Shown here piece by piece: positions 33,530 to 42,722 of a stretch of DNA of 64,000 nucleotides. The translations under genes and the position numbers were made by a program. The stretch's first letter is position 1; each line of letters starts with the position of its first letter. The stretch comes from REEB52 sp964626905. Lineage in GTDB: Bacteria > Chlamydiota > Chlamydiia > Chlamydiales > SM23-39. The notes under the pieces were generated by a model that worked only from the letters and a program-made list of their open reading frames with translations, had not been told where the DNA came from and ran no database searches. The stretch spans positions 496,001 through 560,000 of the forward strand of contig CAZVHA010000001.1 in the NCBI GenBank assembly GCA_964626905.1, given 5' to 3'.

Positions 33530-35567
33530 CGACGCTGCCGGGAGCGAGCCGCTCAACTTGGGGCAATTCGAGTTCAGAATCAAGACTTGCCGCCAAAACC
33601 ATCCCCTGACTCTCAACCCCCATAATTGTCGCCGGTAAAAGATTGGCCACGATGACCACTTTGCGCCCGATCAACTCTTCCGGCTTGAAAGAAAGGGCAA
33701 TACCGGAGACGATCGTCCGCTTTTCAAAGCCGAGATCGACGAGCAGTTTTAAGAGCTTTTTCGATTTTGGAACTGGGGTTGCCTCTACAATTTGCGCCAC
33801 TCTCAAGTCGAGTTTGCCAAATTCATCGATCGCAATCTGCGGTTTCATCGGTTGATAGACCGTCGTATTCATCGCCTGCACCTTTTTTCCTAAGTTTTCA
33901 ATCTGCTCTTCTATTTCGGCATCTTCTATTTTGCGAAAGAGAATTTCAGGCTTGTTTAACTTTTGTCCTTCTGGAACAAAACTCGACTCAATTTTTTCCC
34001 AGTTTCCCTTCGCAAGTTCTTCTGAAAAGCCGAGCATATGCCAAATTTTTTGCGCACTTTCGGGAACGATTGGGCTTGCGAGAAGCGCTAAATTCTTCAC
34101 GCATTCAATGCTGAGAGCAACCGTCCGATCGAGCTCCTTTTTCTGAAGGGGATCTTTCGCCAAAACCCAAGGTTTTTGCGCGTCGAAAAAGACGTTGCCC
34201 AATTGCGCAAGTTCCATCAGGATCTGACACGCTCTTCTCAAGTGGAATTGTTCAAAAGCGCTTCTCGCCTCTTGCATGAGCTTTTTCATCTCGTTTTCAA
34301 AAGAGTCATCTCCCTGAGACGCGCTCGGAATTTTCCCCTCGCAATGTTGGAATGCAAAAACGAGGACCCGATTGACAAAATTGCCAAACTTGCCGAGCAG
34401 CTCCGCATTGCAGCGCATCTGGAAATCTCTCCAGCTAAATTCAGAATCAGACGTCTCGGGCGCATTGGCCGCAATCGCATAGCGGGCCTGATCGGAAGTA
34501 TATTTGCTGAAAAACTCCTCTAAATCAATCGTCCAGCCGTCTGATTTTGAAAATTGTCTCCCCTCGAGCAGATAAAACTCATTTGCCGGGATCTCATCGG
34601 GCAATTTGTAAGGGAGATCTTGCCCCATCAACATCGCAGGAAAAAAGACCGCGTGAAAAGGGATATTATCCTTCCCAATAAACTGGACGAACTTACATTT
34701 TGGATTGAGCCAATACTCTTCCCAGGCGTTCGGCCGTCCCTTCTTTTCAGCCCACTCCTTCGTTAGCGAAATATAGCCAATCGGCGCATCAAACCAGACG
34801 TAAAACACTTTTCCCGGATGCTCCGGCACAGGGACGCCCCAACTCGAATCGCGCGTGATCGAGCGCGGCTTCAAATCGCGAATGTATTGCATCGCAAAAT
34901 GGACGACGCTCTCTTTCCACGGTTTTTTTTCAATCCACTGGGTCAGCTTTTCTTTGAAGGCGTCAAAACGCATGTACAGATGGGCGCTCGGGGCAAGCGT
35001 GAGCGACGAGCCGCTCAGTTTAGAGCGGGGATTTTTGAGATCGATCGCCTCATAGGAAGCGGCACACCTTTGACACTCATCTCCCCTGGCCTCCTCAAAG
35101 CCACATTTCGGACAGGTGCCCACCACGTACCGATCGGCTAAAAAGCGCCCCTCTTTTTCCGAATAGAGGTGATTTTCCGTCTTCTCCTCAATCAATCCCC
35201 TCTTGTCGAGTGCGCGGTAAAACTCTTGCGTCGTCTCCGCGTGCCCCTTCCAGGTTGTCCTCCCGTAGTGATCAAAAGAAATGGCCAGTTTTTTGAAAAA
35301 ATCGACGTTGATCTGATGAAAATAATCGACGTGCTCTTTCGGAGTGCGCCCTGCCATGTCGGCGCTCAGCGTAATCGCCACCCCATACTCATCCGAGCCG
35401 CAAATGTAAAGAACATCACGGCCCATCAACCTTTGAAAACGGGCATAACAGTCGGCGGGCAGATAGGCCCCCGCAATATGGCCAAAATGAAGGGGGCCAT
35501 TCGCATAGGGAAGGGCCGACGTAATCAAAAATTTTTCAGCCACGCTCTTCGGATGCCCGCTCTTCAA
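33522..35567 (-). CDS. metG: Methionyl-tRNA synthetase
   Basis: 681 residues, long form with a C-terminal tRNA-binding (Trbp111-like) domain from about 575 (DFEFGKLDLRVAQIVEA-like, here IDEFGKLDLRVAQIVEATPVPKS). Class I motifs: HFGH (HIGH) and FSKSDG (KMSKS). Zinc-knuckle cysteines CPKCGF and CQRCAAS. Charges tRNA-Met for initiation and elongation. Confidence 0.96.
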   Translation of the reverse strand: MKSGHPKSVAEKFLITSALPYANGPLHFGHIAGAYLPADCYARFQRLMGRDVLYICGSDEYGVAITLSADMAGRTPKEHVDYFHQINVDFFKKLAISFDHYGRTTWKGHAETTQEFYRALDKRGLIEEKTENHLYSEKEGRFLADRYVVGTCPKCGFEEARGDECQRCAASYEAIDLKNPRSKLSGSSLTLAPSAHLYMRFDAFKEKLTQWIEKKPWKESVVHFAMQYIRDLKPRSITRDSSWGVPVPEHPGKVFYVWFDAPIGYISLTKEWAEKKGRPNAWEEYWLNPKCKFVQFIGKDNIPFHAVFFPAMLMGQDLPYKLPDEIPANEFYLLEGRQFSKSDGWTIDLEEFFSKYTSDQARYAIAANAPETSDSEFSWRDFQMRCNAELLGKFGNFVNRVLVFAFQHCEGKIPSASQGDDSFENEMKKLMQEARSAFEQFHLRRACQILMELAQLGNVFFDAQKPWVLAKDPLQKKELDRTVALSIECVKNLALLASPIVPESAQKIWHMLGFSEELAKGNWEKIESSFVPEGQKLNKPEILFRKIEDAEIEEQIENLGKKVQAMNTTVYQPMKPQIAIDEFGKLDLRVAQIVEATPVPKSKKLLKLLVDLGFEKRTIVSGIALSFKPEELIGRKVVIVANLLPATIMGVESQGMVLAASLDSELELPQVERLAPGSVVK

Positions 35568-35706
35568 TCATCACTAAAAGCTGTTCCAGGGTCATATGCG
35601 TCCCCCCCAGTAAAACCCCTCGGGCAATATTGATTGCAAAGTTGCAAAGATCAAAGTTATTTTTGAATTTCTTTCGAATTCTCTCAGTTGTTAACGGTTC
35701 GCTCAT
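35536..35706 (-). CDS. rpoZ: Probable RNA polymerase omega subunit
   Basis: 56 residues from the ATG at 35706 (AAGGA upstream); an in-frame ATG at 35727 would add 7. LTTERIRKKFKNNFDLCNFAINIARGVLLGG resembles the omega N-terminal core (K-x-x-NRFDLVLxAARRARQ). Position between gmk and metG fits: E. coli has gmk-rpoZ, and Chlamydia keeps a small gene here. It overlaps metG by 32 bp. Too short for certainty. Confidence 0.6.
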   Translation of the reverse strand: MSEPLTTERIRKKFKNNFDLCNFAINIARGVLLGGTHMTLEQLLVMIEERASEERG

Positions 35707-35733
35707 AGAAAATACATCCTTTGGCAAAGGATT

Positions 35734-36300
35734 CTAGCGCACTTTGTGCTCTTCTGCAATCAAAATCGATCGGAGCGCATCGTAGGCAATTTTTAAGTGA
35801 TCGTTCACAATGTGATAATTATACTTTGGAATCAGGGACATCTCTTTCGCCGCCCAAGAAAGGCGCATTTCCATTGCGCTCTCATCTTCCGATTTGCGCA
35901 CCTTGAGCCGCTTTTTGAGCTCTTCTAAGTTCGGAGGGCTGATAAAAATAAACACCCCATCGATCATTTTTTGCACTTTCATCGCCCCTTGGGTATCGAT
36001 CACTAAAATCACATGTTTCCCCCCTTGCAGCTCCTTTTCTAAGGCGCTTTTCGAGGTGCCGTAATAGTGATCAAACACCTTTGCATATTCGAGAAAATCG
36101 CTCTTTTCAATCTTTTCCTCAAAGGCCCGCTTCGAAATGAAATGGTAATCGCGTCCCTCTACCTCCTCTGCGCGGGGGGGGCGAGTCGTAAACGAAATGC
36201 TCTTTTTGACATTTTGAAATTCATCGCAAAGCATCTTCACAAGAGTTGTCTTGCCAGTCCCTGCCGGCGCACTAATGACAAAAATAAACCCTTTTTTCAT
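35734..36300 (-). CDS. gmk: Guanylate kinase
   Basis: 188 residues. Phosphorylates GMP to GDP. P-loop SAPAGTGKTTL near residue 10, GMP-binding TTRPPRAEEVEGRDYHF. Slightly short (E. coli 207). The start overlaps the yicC stop by 4 bp, and the omega-like gene follows. Confidence 0.96.
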   Translation of the reverse strand: MKKGFIFVISAPAGTGKTTLVKMLCDEFQNVKKSISFTTRPPRAEEVEGRDYHFISKRAFEEKIEKSDFLEYAKVFDHYYGTSKSALEKELQGGKHVILVIDTQGAMKVQKMIDGVFIFISPPNLEELKKRLKVRKSEDESAMEMRLSWAAKEMSLIPKYNYHIVNDHLKIAYDALRSILIAEEHKVR

Positions 36301-37169
36301 TCGATGTTTTGAACCTGCTCTCTCATTTTCTCAAGCTCGCTTTTCATCTCGACCACAATGTGCGAAATTTGCGCCTGCATCGACTTTGATCCGATGGTGT
36401 TCACCTCTCGATTCATCTCCTGCAACAGAAAATCCATTTTCCTCCCCGAACCGCTCTCTTTGAAAAGGGTCCGAAACTGATCGGTATGGCTCTTGAACCG
36501 GGTGATCTCTTCTGTGATATCGACTTTTTCGGCAAAAAGGGCAACCTCTCGAAAAAGCCGCTCGTCAAGCCCTTCTTTCGATTCAAAAACCTCATGCATT
36601 TTTTCAAGCAATTTTGCCCGCATTTTATTCGCTGCATCGGGCGCTGATCTTTCGACCTCTTGAATTTTTTGTCCCAACTCTTCGAGCCTTTTTGTCAAAT
36701 CGCGCAAAAGGACTTGCCCCTCCTCTTTTTTCATCTTGGCAAGGGACAAAACTGCCTCATCAACGCAAGCTTCCAAAATCGCCAGATCTTCAGATGAGGC
36801 CCCCTTAACCTCCGAAGGCAAATGCTCCATAATAAAAGGGAGGCTCACCTCTTTCGGATCAGCTCCCACCTCTTTGGCGATCTTGTCCCATCCTTTTTTA
36901 AGGCCTTTTAAGACAGCGGCGTCGGGCAAAAGGGCGGCAATGGCGCCAAGGGTTGGCGCTAGCGTGATCCTGATGGAAATTTGCCCCCGAACACAAGCTT
37001 TGGCTACTTTTTTGCGCACCTCGTGCTCATAACAGCTCAGTTCTTTTGGGAAAGAGGTAAAAACCTCTAAATACTTGCGATTTAGCGAATGGATTTCAAC
37101 TGTAAGACGCCCCAACGGAGCATCACCTACAGCCCTACCAAAGCCAGTCATACTCGTCAACATAGACAA
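36297..37169 (-). CDS. yicC: YicC-family endoribonuclease
   Basis: 290 residues, the family's length. Hallmarks are the N-terminal MTSMTGFGRA-like start (here TSMTGFGRAVGDAP), EIHSLNRKYLEV and the C-terminal KMDFLLQEMNREVNTIGSKS. YicC proteins are metal-dependent RNA nucleases linked to sRNA turnover. Lies between gmk and rnhB, a place where Chlamydia has nothing, and is coupled to gmk (ATGA). Confidence 0.88.
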   Translation of the reverse strand: MSMLTSMTGFGRAVGDAPLGRLTVEIHSLNRKYLEVFTSFPKELSCYEHEVRKKVAKACVRGQISIRITLAPTLGAIAALLPDAAVLKGLKKGWDKIAKEVGADPKEVSLPFIMEHLPSEVKGASSEDLAILEACVDEAVLSLAKMKKEEGQVLLRDLTKRLEELGQKIQEVERSAPDAANKMRAKLLEKMHEVFESKEGLDERLFREVALFAEKVDITEEITRFKSHTDQFRTLFKESGSGRKMDFLLQEMNREVNTIGSKSMQAQISHIVVEMKSELEKMREQVQNIE

Positions 37170-37212
37170 ATCATACGAAAGCCGCTAATTAAGGAAAAGA
37201 GAAAGAGAAGAA

Positions 37213-37298
37213 AGAGGGAGAGGGAAGAAAAATAGACGGTCGGGCTGCTCCGCTCACGCTACGCCCCCCGACCGTCTATTTTTCTTCCCTCTCCCTCT
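37213..37298. repeat. Perfect palindromic repeat, copy 2
   Basis: Two 32-bp arms without mismatch (37213-37244 and 37267-37298) around a 22-nt loop. The arms are purine/pyrimidine strand-biased; the loop and arm edge hold, reversed, the core TGAGCGGAGCAGC and GGGGGCGTAGC of the element at 6647-6671. It covers the last codons of rnhB and lies between rnhB and yicC on one strand. Confidence 0.85.
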
Positions 37299-37945
37299 TC
37301 CTTTTCTTTCTTGAACATCGACTTAATCGGATCGAATGATTTGCGGTGAATAGGGCAGGGGCCGAGGGTGTGAATTGCCTGCAAGTGCATCTCTGTCCCA
37401 TACCCTTTGTGCTGGTGAAATCCATACCCCGGATGTTTTTGACTTAAAACCACCATCATCCGGTCGCGCGTCACTTTTGCAAGGATTGACGCCGCCGCAA
37501 TCGAAACAGAACGGGCATCGCCCGCCACCACCGCTTCACTTGAAATGTCAAAATGGGGAATTTGGTTCCCGTCAATGAGAAGATAATCGGGAACCACTTT
37601 CATCGCCCGAACAGCCTCTTGCATCGCGAGCAAAGTAGCCTGTAAAATATTGATCCGATCAATCGTCTTCACATCGACAACCCCAATCCCATATTCAAGA
37701 CCTGGATAGGCTGTGATTTTGCTGAAGAGATTTTCTCTCATCTCCTCTGTCAGTTGTTTGCTGTCGTTGAGATGTTCAAAAAGAACCCCTAAGGGGAGTA
37801 GACAACAGGCAGCGACAACAGGCCCCGCAAGAGGCCCTCTTCCCGCTTCATCGATCCCGGCAATTTTGGTAAACCCTTCTGCTCGAAGACGATTTTCACA
37901 TTGCGACATAGCGCGGAGGCGCAAAAGCTCTGATTCGGATATCAT
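37259..37945 (-). CDS. rnhB: Ribonuclease HII
   Basis: 228 residues. Removes RNA from RNA-DNA hybrids. GIDEAGRGPLAGPVVAA carries the Asp-Glu catalytic pair, followed by SKQLTEEMRE and DARSVSIAAASILAKVTRD. The last 15 or so residues, rich in Lys, Glu and Gly, are encoded by the palindrome and probably represent an acquired tail. Start ATG at 37945; an internal ATG (MSQCENRL) is possible. Confidence 0.94.
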   Translation of the reverse strand: MISESELLRLRAMSQCENRLRAEGFTKIAGIDEAGRGPLAGPVVAACCLLPLGVLFEHLNDSKQLTEEMRENLFSKITAYPGLEYGIGVVDVKTIDRINILQATLLAMQEAVRAMKVVPDYLLIDGNQIPHFDISSEAVVAGDARSVSIAAASILAKVTRDRMMVVLSQKHPGYGFHQHKGYGTEMHLQAIHTLGPCPIHRKSFDPIKSMFKKEKEEGEGRKIDGRGA

Positions 37946-37990
37946 GCATAAAAAATTATCCTTTCAGAGCTTTTTTAAAAAAGAAAAAAA

Positions 37991-38413
37991 TTACGACTCG
38001 GGTGTCTCTCCTGCGGGCGGCTCAGTAGAAAGGATCGGTTGCGAAACACTCTTTTCTCCCGCCACATATTGCTCGCTCACTTTCGCAGCTCTTCCAGATT
38101 TTCCGCGCAAGTAATAGAGTTTTGCCCTGCGCACTTTCCCTGGCCGAATCACCTCAATTGAGGCGATGCGCGGACTGTGGAGCAAAAAGACCCGGTCCAT
38201 CGCCGATCCATACGCATTTCGGTACAGAGTAAATGTCTCCGATAACCCTGTCCCTTTCTTGGCAACTACAGTGCCAGAAAACGCCTGCAGGCGCTCTTTT
38301 TCCCCCTCAGTGATTCGCATACTCACGCGAACCGTATCGCCAATGCGAAACTCAGGGACATCTTTTTTCAAATACGCTTGTTCTAATTCTTCAATTACTG
38401 GTGAGCGACTCAC
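37991..38413 (-). CDS. rplS: 50S ribosomal protein L19
   Basis: 140 residues, longer than E. coli L19 (115) through a C-terminal tail (SVSQPILSTEPPAGETPES). Core: FRIGDTVRVSMRITEGEKERLQAFSGTVVAKKG and SPRIASIEVIRPGKVRRAKLYYLRGKSGRAAKV. Overlaps the end of trmD by 23 bp. Order rpsP-trmD-rplS-rnhB is the usual bacterial one. Confidence 0.97.
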   Translation of the reverse strand: MSRSPVIEELEQAYLKKDVPEFRIGDTVRVSMRITEGEKERLQAFSGTVVAKKGTGLSETFTLYRNAYGSAMDRVFLLHSPRIASIEVIRPGKVRRAKLYYLRGKSGRAAKVSEQYVAGEKSVSQPILSTEPPAGETPES

Positions 38414-39095
38414 AATCTTCTCCTACTAATAAATCAGGTCTTACCCTGCGTGTTTTTCCTTTCGCTTCGGCTCTTCGCCACTGTTCGATCTGCGCATGGT
38501 TTCCCCCAAGCAAGACCGGGGGAACTTCCATCCCCTCAAAATTTTCTGGCCTCGTATAGTGCGGAGCATCAAACAATCCTCCCCGCTGAAACGAGTCCTC
38601 CTGGACAGCCTCCGGATGGCCAATCACCCCAGGGATAAATCGGACAACCGCATCGATCAATACGATGGCCGCAGCACACCCATTCGTCAATACGTAATCG
38701 CCAATACTCAGCTCCTCATCGACCTCTTTCCGAATGACCCGCTCATCAACCCCCTCATAATGACCACAGAGGAGGATCAGATGGTCCCATTTCGCAAGGG
38801 CCTCACACTTCGCCGCCGTCAGCTTTTCCCCTTGCGGCGAGAGATAAATCACCCGCGAACCTCGCTTGCGGACACTCCGAATTGCCCTCGCAACAGGTCC
38901 CGGGCAAAGGACCATTCCAGGCCCCCCGCCAAACGGCCGGTCATCCACTCTCCCATGCTTATTTTCAGCAAAATCCCGGATATTCGTATGCCGAATCTCA
39001 ATATGGCCCGCCTCAATCCCCCGTTTGATCATGCTCACATCAAAGGGCCCCCGAAAGTACTCGGGGAAAAGCGAGAGGAGATCGATCTGCATCAC
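38391..39095 (-). CDS. trmD: tRNA (guanine-N1)-methyltransferase
   Basis: 234 residues. Methylates G37 of tRNAs reading CNN codons. SPOUT knot signatures are RPFGGGPGMVL, IYLSPQGEKLT, LCGHYEGVDERV and SIGDYVLTNG. The C-terminal domain ends RVRPDLLV. The start overlaps the rpsP stop by 4 bp. Confidence 0.97.
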   Translation of the reverse strand: MMQIDLLSLFPEYFRGPFDVSMIKRGIEAGHIEIRHTNIRDFAENKHGRVDDRPFGGGPGMVLCPGPVARAIRSVRKRGSRVIYLSPQGEKLTAAKCEALAKWDHLILLCGHYEGVDERVIRKEVDEELSIGDYVLTNGCAAAIVLIDAVVRFIPGVIGHPEAVQEDSFQRGGLFDAPHYTRPENFEGMEVPPVLLGGNHAQIEQWRRAEAKGKTRRVRPDLLVGEDCESLTSN

Positions 39096-39403
39096 TTTTT
39101 CTTCTTCTGGCGCCTCTTCGCTCTCGCAGCCACCTCTTTTTCAGTGAGTGCTTGCACCACTTCAGGCGCAAATTTCCCAACAAGAGTTTTGACGCGATCG
39201 CTGATCTGAGCGCCATTTCCCAACCAATATTGGATTCTCGGCACGTCGATAAAATAGTTTTTTTCGTCCGCTCCAAACGGATTGTACCATCCGAGCATTT
39301 CCAAATATTTGCCATCTCGAGGATTTCTCGAATCGGTCACAACGAGGCGAAATCTCTGCTGAGAGGCTCTCCCCTGTTGTCTCATGCGAATCGTTAACGC
39401 CAT
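39092..39403 (-). CDS. rpsP: 30S ribosomal protein S16
   Basis: 103 residues, starting MALTIRMRQQGRASQQRFRLVV, the S16 pattern. Ends in a Lys/Arg-rich tail. Overlaps the ffh stop by 10 bp. Confidence 0.97.
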   Translation of the reverse strand: MALTIRMRQQGRASQQRFRLVVTDSRNPRDGKYLEMLGWYNPFGADEKNYFIDVPRIQYWLGNGAQISDRVKTLVGKFAPEVVQALTEKEVAARAKRRQKKKK

Positions 39404-40749
39404 GTTTTCCCTTTCAATTGTTTTTTCAGTTCTTCTAAATCCGGCATGCCGCCCATCATTTTTGCTTGGGACTTCATGTCGGGCATATTTTTAAATAGCT
39501 CTTTGACCCTCTTAAACCCTTTTACCATCCGGTTCACATCGTCAATGGCAACGCCGCTCCCCTTCGCAAGTCTCTTGCGCCGACTATGCTCCAACTCCAC
39601 CTTTTCTTGTCGCTCTTCAGGCGTCATCGAATAGATGATCGCCTCCATCTTGTTGAACTCCCCGTCGGAAAAATCCAAATCGCCCATCGCGCCAAGTCCG
39701 GGGAGCATCCGAAGAAGACTCTTCAATGAGCCCATCTTCCGCACCATCCCCATCTGCTTGAGATAGTCCTCATAGGTGAAGCGCGCCTTTTTCAATTTCT
39801 TCTCGAGCTCTCTACTCTCATCTTCTGAGTAATTCTCTTGCGCCTTTTTCACTAAATTGATCACATCGCCAAATCCCAAAATCCGATCGGCCATCGAACG
39901 GGGACTGAATACTTGCAAATCTGACACCCTTTCGCCCACCCCTTCGAATTTGAGGGGCTTTCCCGTCACTTCCCGAATCGAAATCGCAGCTCCTGCACGG
40001 GCATTCCCATCGAGCATCGTCAAAATCGTACCGGTGATCTGCACTCTTCTGTCAAACTCCGCAGCTGTTTTCACTGCATCTTGACCCGTCGTCGCATTGG
40101 CGACAAAAAGGACCTCGCGCGGAGAAAGAACCCGTTTCATCTCCTCCAGCTCGCCCATTAAATCTTCATCGATGTGAAGGCGTCCTGCCGTGTCGACGAT
40201 AAGAACGTCAAACCCCTCTTTTTCAGCCCACGCAAGAGCCTTTTTCGCCATCTTCACAGGATCTTTTTCTCCCGCCTCGTGGAAAACGGGAACTCCCACA
40301 TCCCCCCCGAGCTTTTTGAGCTGCTCAATCGCAGCGGGGCGCTGCAAATCGCAAGCCGCAAGCGCCACTTTTTTCCCTTTAATATAGGCGGAAAGTTTCG
40401 CAGCCGTCGTCGTCTTCCCAGACCCCTGCAGCCCGCAGAGCATCACAACCGACAGTCTCGCATTGAGATCCAAGGGGGCCTCTTCGCTCCCCATCAAGGC
40501 GATCAACTCATCGTGGATCAATTTTGTAAATTGCTGGCCCGGCGTGACCGATTTGATCACCGCATCTCCGAGCGCCTTCTCCTTGACCCTTTTGACAAAG
40601 GCACTTGCCACAGTGAAGTTGACATCGGCGTCCAAAAGGGCCAAGCGGACCTCCCGGACAGCTTCTGAGATGTTTTCCTCTGTGAATGTCTTCTTCCCCC
40701 GGAAAGTGGAGAAAAGATTTTGGAATTTATCGGTTAAAGAGCCAAACAT
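39394..40749 (-). CDS. ffh: Signal recognition particle protein Ffh
   Basis: 451 residues. SRP GTPase that with 4.5S RNA delivers membrane proteins to FtsY/Sec. GTPase motifs LQGSGKTTTAAKL and VDTAGRLHIDEDLM; methionine-rich M domain from about 300. Full length. The preceding GT90 gene is on the same strand 27 bp away. Confidence 0.97.
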   Translation of the reverse strand: MFGSLTDKFQNLFSTFRGKKTFTEENISEAVREVRLALLDADVNFTVASAFVKRVKEKALGDAVIKSVTPGQQFTKLIHDELIALMGSEEAPLDLNARLSVVMLCGLQGSGKTTTAAKLSAYIKGKKVALAACDLQRPAAIEQLKKLGGDVGVPVFHEAGEKDPVKMAKKALAWAEKEGFDVLIVDTAGRLHIDEDLMGELEEMKRVLSPREVLFVANATTGQDAVKTAAEFDRRVQITGTILTMLDGNARAGAAISIREVTGKPLKFEGVGERVSDLQVFSPRSMADRILGFGDVINLVKKAQENYSEDESRELEKKLKKARFTYEDYLKQMGMVRKMGSLKSLLRMLPGLGAMGDLDFSDGEFNKMEAIIYSMTPEERQEKVELEHSRRKRLAKGSGVAIDDVNRMVKGFKRVKELFKNMPDMKSQAKMMGGMPDLEELKKQLKGKTWR

Positions 40750-40776
40750 AATTGGAGTATAGAGTACTAGAGAATC

Positions 40777-41907
40777 TTATTTTTGTAAACGGGAGTATTC
40801 ATTGAGGAGAAGATAAAGGTAAAGGGCCGTGTCTTCTGGGCTCAAGTGATCCTTGACAAACTGGGTCGCCTCTTCCGCAATCAGCTGAGCCTCCATATCG
40901 TGCGTTTTGGCCCATTCGATCTGATCTAAAAGATCTGATAGATCTTTTTTGACAGGGACAAAGTGCTTATAGGGCTCAAGCCCCCCGTAATACCACTGCA
41001 CATTGTCGGTCATCTGCTTTAATACTAAAGAATTGGATAAGAGGAGCCAAAAATACCTTTCATAGGAGCACGAATTCCCATCGACGTCAACTAAATATTT
41101 GAATTTCAAATGGCCAGGCTTTGTGACGCTCTTGCCCATCATCCCCTTTGCCTTGAGCAATAGGGGCACCTCAGGATCGCACTGGACCGCTGCGTGAAAC
41201 CGGGCATCGACCTTATCGGGATGGGCAATGGACAAAAGGACGAGCTGCGCCCGAACCAGATGCTCCCAGGCGGTGAGCGTCGAGTAGCCGCCCGTCGTGC
41301 TGCCGCGCCAAAAACTTTTTGCAAGTTTTTTCTCCCAAGGAAATTTTTCATTGGCTTGCGGGATCATTTTCCTCAGCTTCGTGTAGCCCACAAGCGCCTT
41401 GATATCGGGGATGAGGATGAGAGTGTCGACATCTCCCTTTTTGGCAAAGACAAAGCAGGGGCCAAGTCCAGGATTGCCTCCAAAACCATCTTCCAAAGAG
41501 ACGATAAAATCGACATCGGGAAGGGGAACAGTGTCGTTCAACTTTTTAATGCACCCGAGTAGTTCCTTAAAGTGGCGCGTATTGAGTTGTTTTTCATCGT
41601 GGGCAAAGGAGATATGCCCCTCTTTGATCGTAAAGCGGACTAAACTAAACTCCTCAATTTTTTTTCCCGAAAAAGCCTCTTCGATCATCGATTTTGAAAT
41701 CCCAGAAGAATAGTGCAAAAGATCGGAGCGGATCTGTTTCAACATCCAAGTGGGCGGCTCAGAGGCGAGTTTTTTTTGCAAAATATTCGGATCGATGGCA
41801 ATCGTCTTGATCTTCCTTTGCGAGTGTTTGAGCTCGCTATAGAAAATGATCGAGGTGCCAAGACTTGCCGCAAAGAGAAAAAGAAGAGCTGCAAAAGAAA
41901 ATTTCAT
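40777..41907 (-). CDS. Glycosyltransferase family 90 (CAP10/LpsA-like), membrane-anchored
   Basis: 376 residues with an N-terminal signal anchor (about 4-25). CAP10-type signatures: KSFWRGSTTGGYS (about 195-207), FKYLVDVDGNSCSYERYFWLLLSNSLVLKQ and QWYYGGLEPYKHFVPVKKDLSDL at the C-terminus. CAP10/LpsA proteins add xylose or glucose to LPS or glycoproteins. It is coupled (ATGA) to prmC and sits between ffh and prmC, where Chlamydia has no gene, so it was probably inserted into the translation cluster. Confidence 0.88.
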   Translation of the reverse strand: MKFSFAALLFLFAASLGTSIIFYSELKHSQRKIKTIAIDPNILQKKLASEPPTWMLKQIRSDLLHYSSGISKSMIEEAFSGKKIEEFSLVRFTIKEGHISFAHDEKQLNTRHFKELLGCIKKLNDTVPLPDVDFIVSLEDGFGGNPGLGPCFVFAKKGDVDTLILIPDIKALVGYTKLRKMIPQANEKFPWEKKLAKSFWRGSTTGGYSTLTAWEHLVRAQLVLLSIAHPDKVDARFHAAVQCDPEVPLLLKAKGMMGKSVTKPGHLKFKYLVDVDGNSCSYERYFWLLLSNSLVLKQMTDNVQWYYGGLEPYKHFVPVKKDLSDLLDQIEWAKTHDMEAQLIAEEATQFVKDHLSPEDTALYLYLLLNEYSRLQK

Positions 41908-42722
41908 CCAAACGATGGTAGCAAATCGGCATTAAAAAACAAATAGCGGGGATGATTTGCGTAGTCGCATTCGATGCTCGCCCCCGGAAAAAGGGAGAGG
42001 AGTTTTTCTTTTTGATTGGAGCCAATTTCAAAAAAAACAGATCCGCCCGGTTGCAGATATGTTTTCATCTCTTTTTGCAATCTCACATAAACTTCAATGC
42101 CTGAAGCTCCTGCGAGAAAAGCTTTTTCCGGCTCAAACCCTTTCACATACTCATGGGCCGCGACATAAGGGGGATTGGCGACGATAAAATCGGCCCTTTT
42201 CCCCTGGAATGGCGCCAAAAGATCGCCATGAGCCAATGCGACTACCACCCCATTTCTCTCGGCGTTTTCGCGGGCCACTTGGAGCGCCTCCTGAGAGATG
42301 TCGGAAAGGGTCACCTGAAGCTCGGGATTTGCCTTTTTCAAGGCGATGCCAATACAGCCAGATCCTGTGCAAAGATCCCACAAGACTCCCCTCTTGGCAA
42401 TTTTGGCCACTTTTTCAACCAAAATTTCAGTCTCGGGACGGGGAATCAACACGCGAGGGTCGACGCCGATCTGACAGCCAAAAAAATCGATGCTCCCAAT
42501 CACATATTCCACCGGTTCTCCGAGAGCCAAACGGCGCACCTTTTCGCGCATATGGGCAATTTCGGCATCGACCATGGGCCTATCATATTGCAGATAAAGA
42601 TCCATCCGTTTCAGTTGCAGCACGTGCGCCAAAATTTCCTCGGCCACCCTTTTTCCCCGCTCGATTTTTTTCGAGACTAAAAAATCGCCCGACAGTTTTA
42701 AAATCTCCCCGATTGTTTTCAC
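41904..42722 (-). CDS. prmC: Release factor glutamine methyltransferase
   Basis: 272 residues. Methylates the Gln of GGQ in RF1/RF2. SAM motif LCTGSGCIGIAL and NPPY (in FIVANPPYVAAHEYV) are diagnostic. Coupled by ATGA to prfA, its substrate. Confidence 0.96.
   Translation of the reverse strand: MKTIGEILKLSGDFLVSKKIERGKRVAEEILAHVLQLKRMDLYLQYDRPMVDAEIAHMREKVRRLALGEPVEYVIGSIDFFGCQIGVDPRVLIPRPETEILVEKVAKIAKRGVLWDLCTGSGCIGIALKKANPELQVTLSDISQEALQVARENAERNGVVVALAHGDLLAPFQGKRADFIVANPPYVAAHEYVKGFEPEKAFLAGASGIEVYVRLQKEMKTYLQPGGSVFFEIGSNQKEKLLSLFPGASIECDYANHPRYLFFNADLLPSFG

Noticed and set aside
38496..39209. 237-residue frame antisense to trmD and rpsP
   Set aside because: Antisense shadow of conserved genes.
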